In this document: positions 62,869 to 64,000 of the stretch, one piece after another
Layout of the letters: the number at the start of each line of letters is the position of its first letter
How positions within the stretch are numbered: position 1 is the first letter of the stretch
Assembly: GCA_023229245.1 (NCBI GenBank)
Contig: JALNZU010000013.1
Location: 1-64,000 of the forward strand
Direction: 5' to 3'
DNA from: Bacteroidales bacterium
GTDB taxonomy: Bacteria > Bacteroidota > Bacteroidia > Bacteroidales > F082
Length of the DNA stretch: 64,000 nt
Notes under the pieces: model-generated
Databases searched by the model: none
The model's input: only the letters and a program-made list of their open reading frames with translations
Told to the model about the DNA's origin: nothing
Position numbers and translations under genes: made by a program

Positions 62869-64000
62869 ATGCGTTTCATTCATTTACTTTCTTTCGTCGT
62901 TATTATGGCTGGCTTGAGTTATACTGCTCAAGCCCAATATATCACTCCAGGCAACAGCCTTAGTCTTTCATTAGACGACTTAGTCAGCAGTTCTGATGGA
63001 GTAGTAACAGGTGCTGATGGTATATATCAGGTAAATGGTGCATTGACTATATCGGCTACCGACACTTTACGCATTAATCAGGAAGCTCTGATACGGGTTG
63101 CTTCAGGTATCCGGCTTGAGTTTGAAGGCACACTGATCTCCGATCCGATTGAGGGGAAAGTACATTTCACCGCAATCGACACAACTAACTCTGCCGCTAA
63201 CTTCAAGGGATTCCGGTTTAGCGATTCGCCAGCCAACCTCATGCGCAACACCATAGTATCCTATGGAGGTGGGTTACAGCTTATCAGCTCAGAAGCTATA
63301 TTTGAATATTGTACATTTCGTCACAACGGCTCTTCCAACGTATCGGCAGTCATCACTTATAGCTCGTGCAGTCCGGTTATCCGGTATTGCTATTTCATAG
63401 AAAATGCACGCTCTGCCATAGGATCAGGTGCGAATGTGAGCGGATCGCCACATATTATGTATAATATCCTGATACACAACACTACCGACAACAGCAACCG
63501 CCCTCAGATCAATTTAGGGCCTGGAGCATCCGATAGTTTGTACATAGTAGGTAATTATATCGAAGGACACTATGATATGGCCGGAGGAATAGGTCTTAGC
63601 AACCTGTTAGCTACTGGAAGCACCAAAGCAGTAGTACGCAACAACTATATAGTTGGTAATCGATATGGGTACGCTCAGATAGGAAATAATATTGCAGCAT
63701 TTATTGCAGATAATCATCTGATTGACAATAATATTCAGAATCAGCCTAATTTGGGAGGAAGCGGACTTAATTTTCAAGCCAACGGAACTGGCAACACAGC
63801 TATAGTGCGTCGAAATCTGATCACCGGTAACCTTTGGGGTGTTACACTACAAGGGACAGCCAACGCAGATTTTGGTACTGAAAGCGATCAGGGTGGAAAT
63901 GTATTCTATGATAACGGTAATAGCGGAAGCATTTATGCCTTATATAATAATACACCTATTGACGTTACCGCCATTGGAAATTATTGGGGAACCAACGATC
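62869..64000 (+). CDS. Secreted right-handed beta-helix repeat protein (partial, off the right edge)
   Basis: 377 codons are visible with no stop. The signal peptide (about 1-23) ends GLSYTAQAQ. A lead-in domain is followed by parallel beta-helix rungs with Asn ladders: VSYGGGLQLISSEAIFEYCTF, SPVIRYCYFIENARSAIGSG, VVRNNYIVGNRYGYAQIGNN and AIVRRNLITGNLWGVTLQGT. The last visible block INYWGTND-like pattern (GNYWGTND) is typical of NosD/pectate-lyase-like helices. Such proteins are usually surface-exposed or secreted, and a T9SS tail is likely beyond the edge. Lyase activity is not evident. Confidence 0.75.
   Translation, partial: MRFIHLLSFVVIMAGLSYTAQAQYITPGNSLSLSLDDLVSSSDGVVTGADGIYQVNGALTISATDTLRINQEALIRVASGIRLEFEGTLISDPIEGKVHFTAIDTTNSAANFKGFRFSDSPANLMRNTIVSYGGGLQLISSEAIFEYCTFRHNGSSNVSAVITYSSCSPVIRYCYFIENARSAIGSGANVSGSPHIMYNILIHNTTDNSNRPQINLGPGASDSLYIVGNYIEGHYDMAGGIGLSNLLATGSTKAVVRNNYIVGNRYGYAQIGNNIAAFIADNHLIDNNIQNQPNLGGSGLNFQANGTGNTAIVRRNLITGNLWGVTLQGTANADFGTESDQGGNVFYDNGNSGSIYALYNNTPIDVTAIGNYWGTND

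Overview
The window is about 64 kb of a Bacteroidota chromosome, most likely a Bacteroidales or related anaerobic to facultative lineage. Evidence includes several secreted proteins with C-terminal type IX secretion (T9SS) sorting domains and Bacteroidota-specific families (GLPGLI, BF3164-type lipoprotein, Porin_10-type putative porin, NRDE, WbqC). Promoters carry a TAnnTTTG -7 box, starts almost never have a Shine-Dalgarno, and Rex, carbamate kinase and a 2-oxoacid:acceptor oxidoreductase suggest fermentative redox metabolism. No rRNA, CRISPR array or prophage was seen; there is one tRNA.

Layout. 1-3400: a decaying outer-membrane locus. An IS3-type element enters from the left edge and cuts the 3' end of a TonB-receptor-like barrel gene, and the partner GLPGLI gene has an in-frame amber stop. 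3694-4752: a propeller lipoprotein. 4930-6499: a type II restriction-modification pair with overlapping genes. 6902-14694: RlmD, a secreted DUF5060-type glycosidase, an M1 peptidase and YchF. 14989-19440: ribosomal protein S1 with an acidic extension, then a BlaI/BlaR-like repressor-sensor pair whose operator sits inside its own promoter. 19481-24031: a YCF48-repeat T9SS cargo, NifU-domain/Mrp iron-sulfur carriers and P5C dehydrogenase. 24433-28370: Rrf2 regulator with cupin, a small barrel, Rex and carbamate kinase. 28795-39426: two large T9SS cargo proteins built of repeats, an RRM protein, ArgS, a zinc-ribbon protein, NRDE and tRNA-Arg. 39605-50832: SucD, a GNAT-like protein, a TPR histidine kinase, MnmE, WbqC, a 7TM-HD phosphodiesterase, an NlpC/P60 peptidase, and a thioredoxin-like/thioredoxin-reductase pair. 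50848-51876: a repeat island with six 70-72 bp REP-like units and two copies of a nested cruciform. 52373-64000: DprA, a barrel, NAD synthase with a glutaminase domain that appears dead, an esterase, a TerB-DnaJ protein, a putative porin, a two-gene 2-oxoacid oxidoreductase with a beta-gamma fusion, and the start of a secreted beta-helix protein.

Most genes are single-gene units or pairs: MTase-REase, BlaI-M56, Mrp-NifU, Rrf2-cupin, Trx-TrxB, OMP-NadE-esterase, KorA-KorBG. The points most worth a second look are the repeat island, the NAD synthase lacking the glutaminase triad, the cysteine-shifted thioredoxin next to TrxB, the operator/promoter overlay of the BlaI-M56-TonB operon, the exact 29-residue repeat protein, and the orphan terminator upstream of rex. 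No wholly new multi-gene system is demonstrated.
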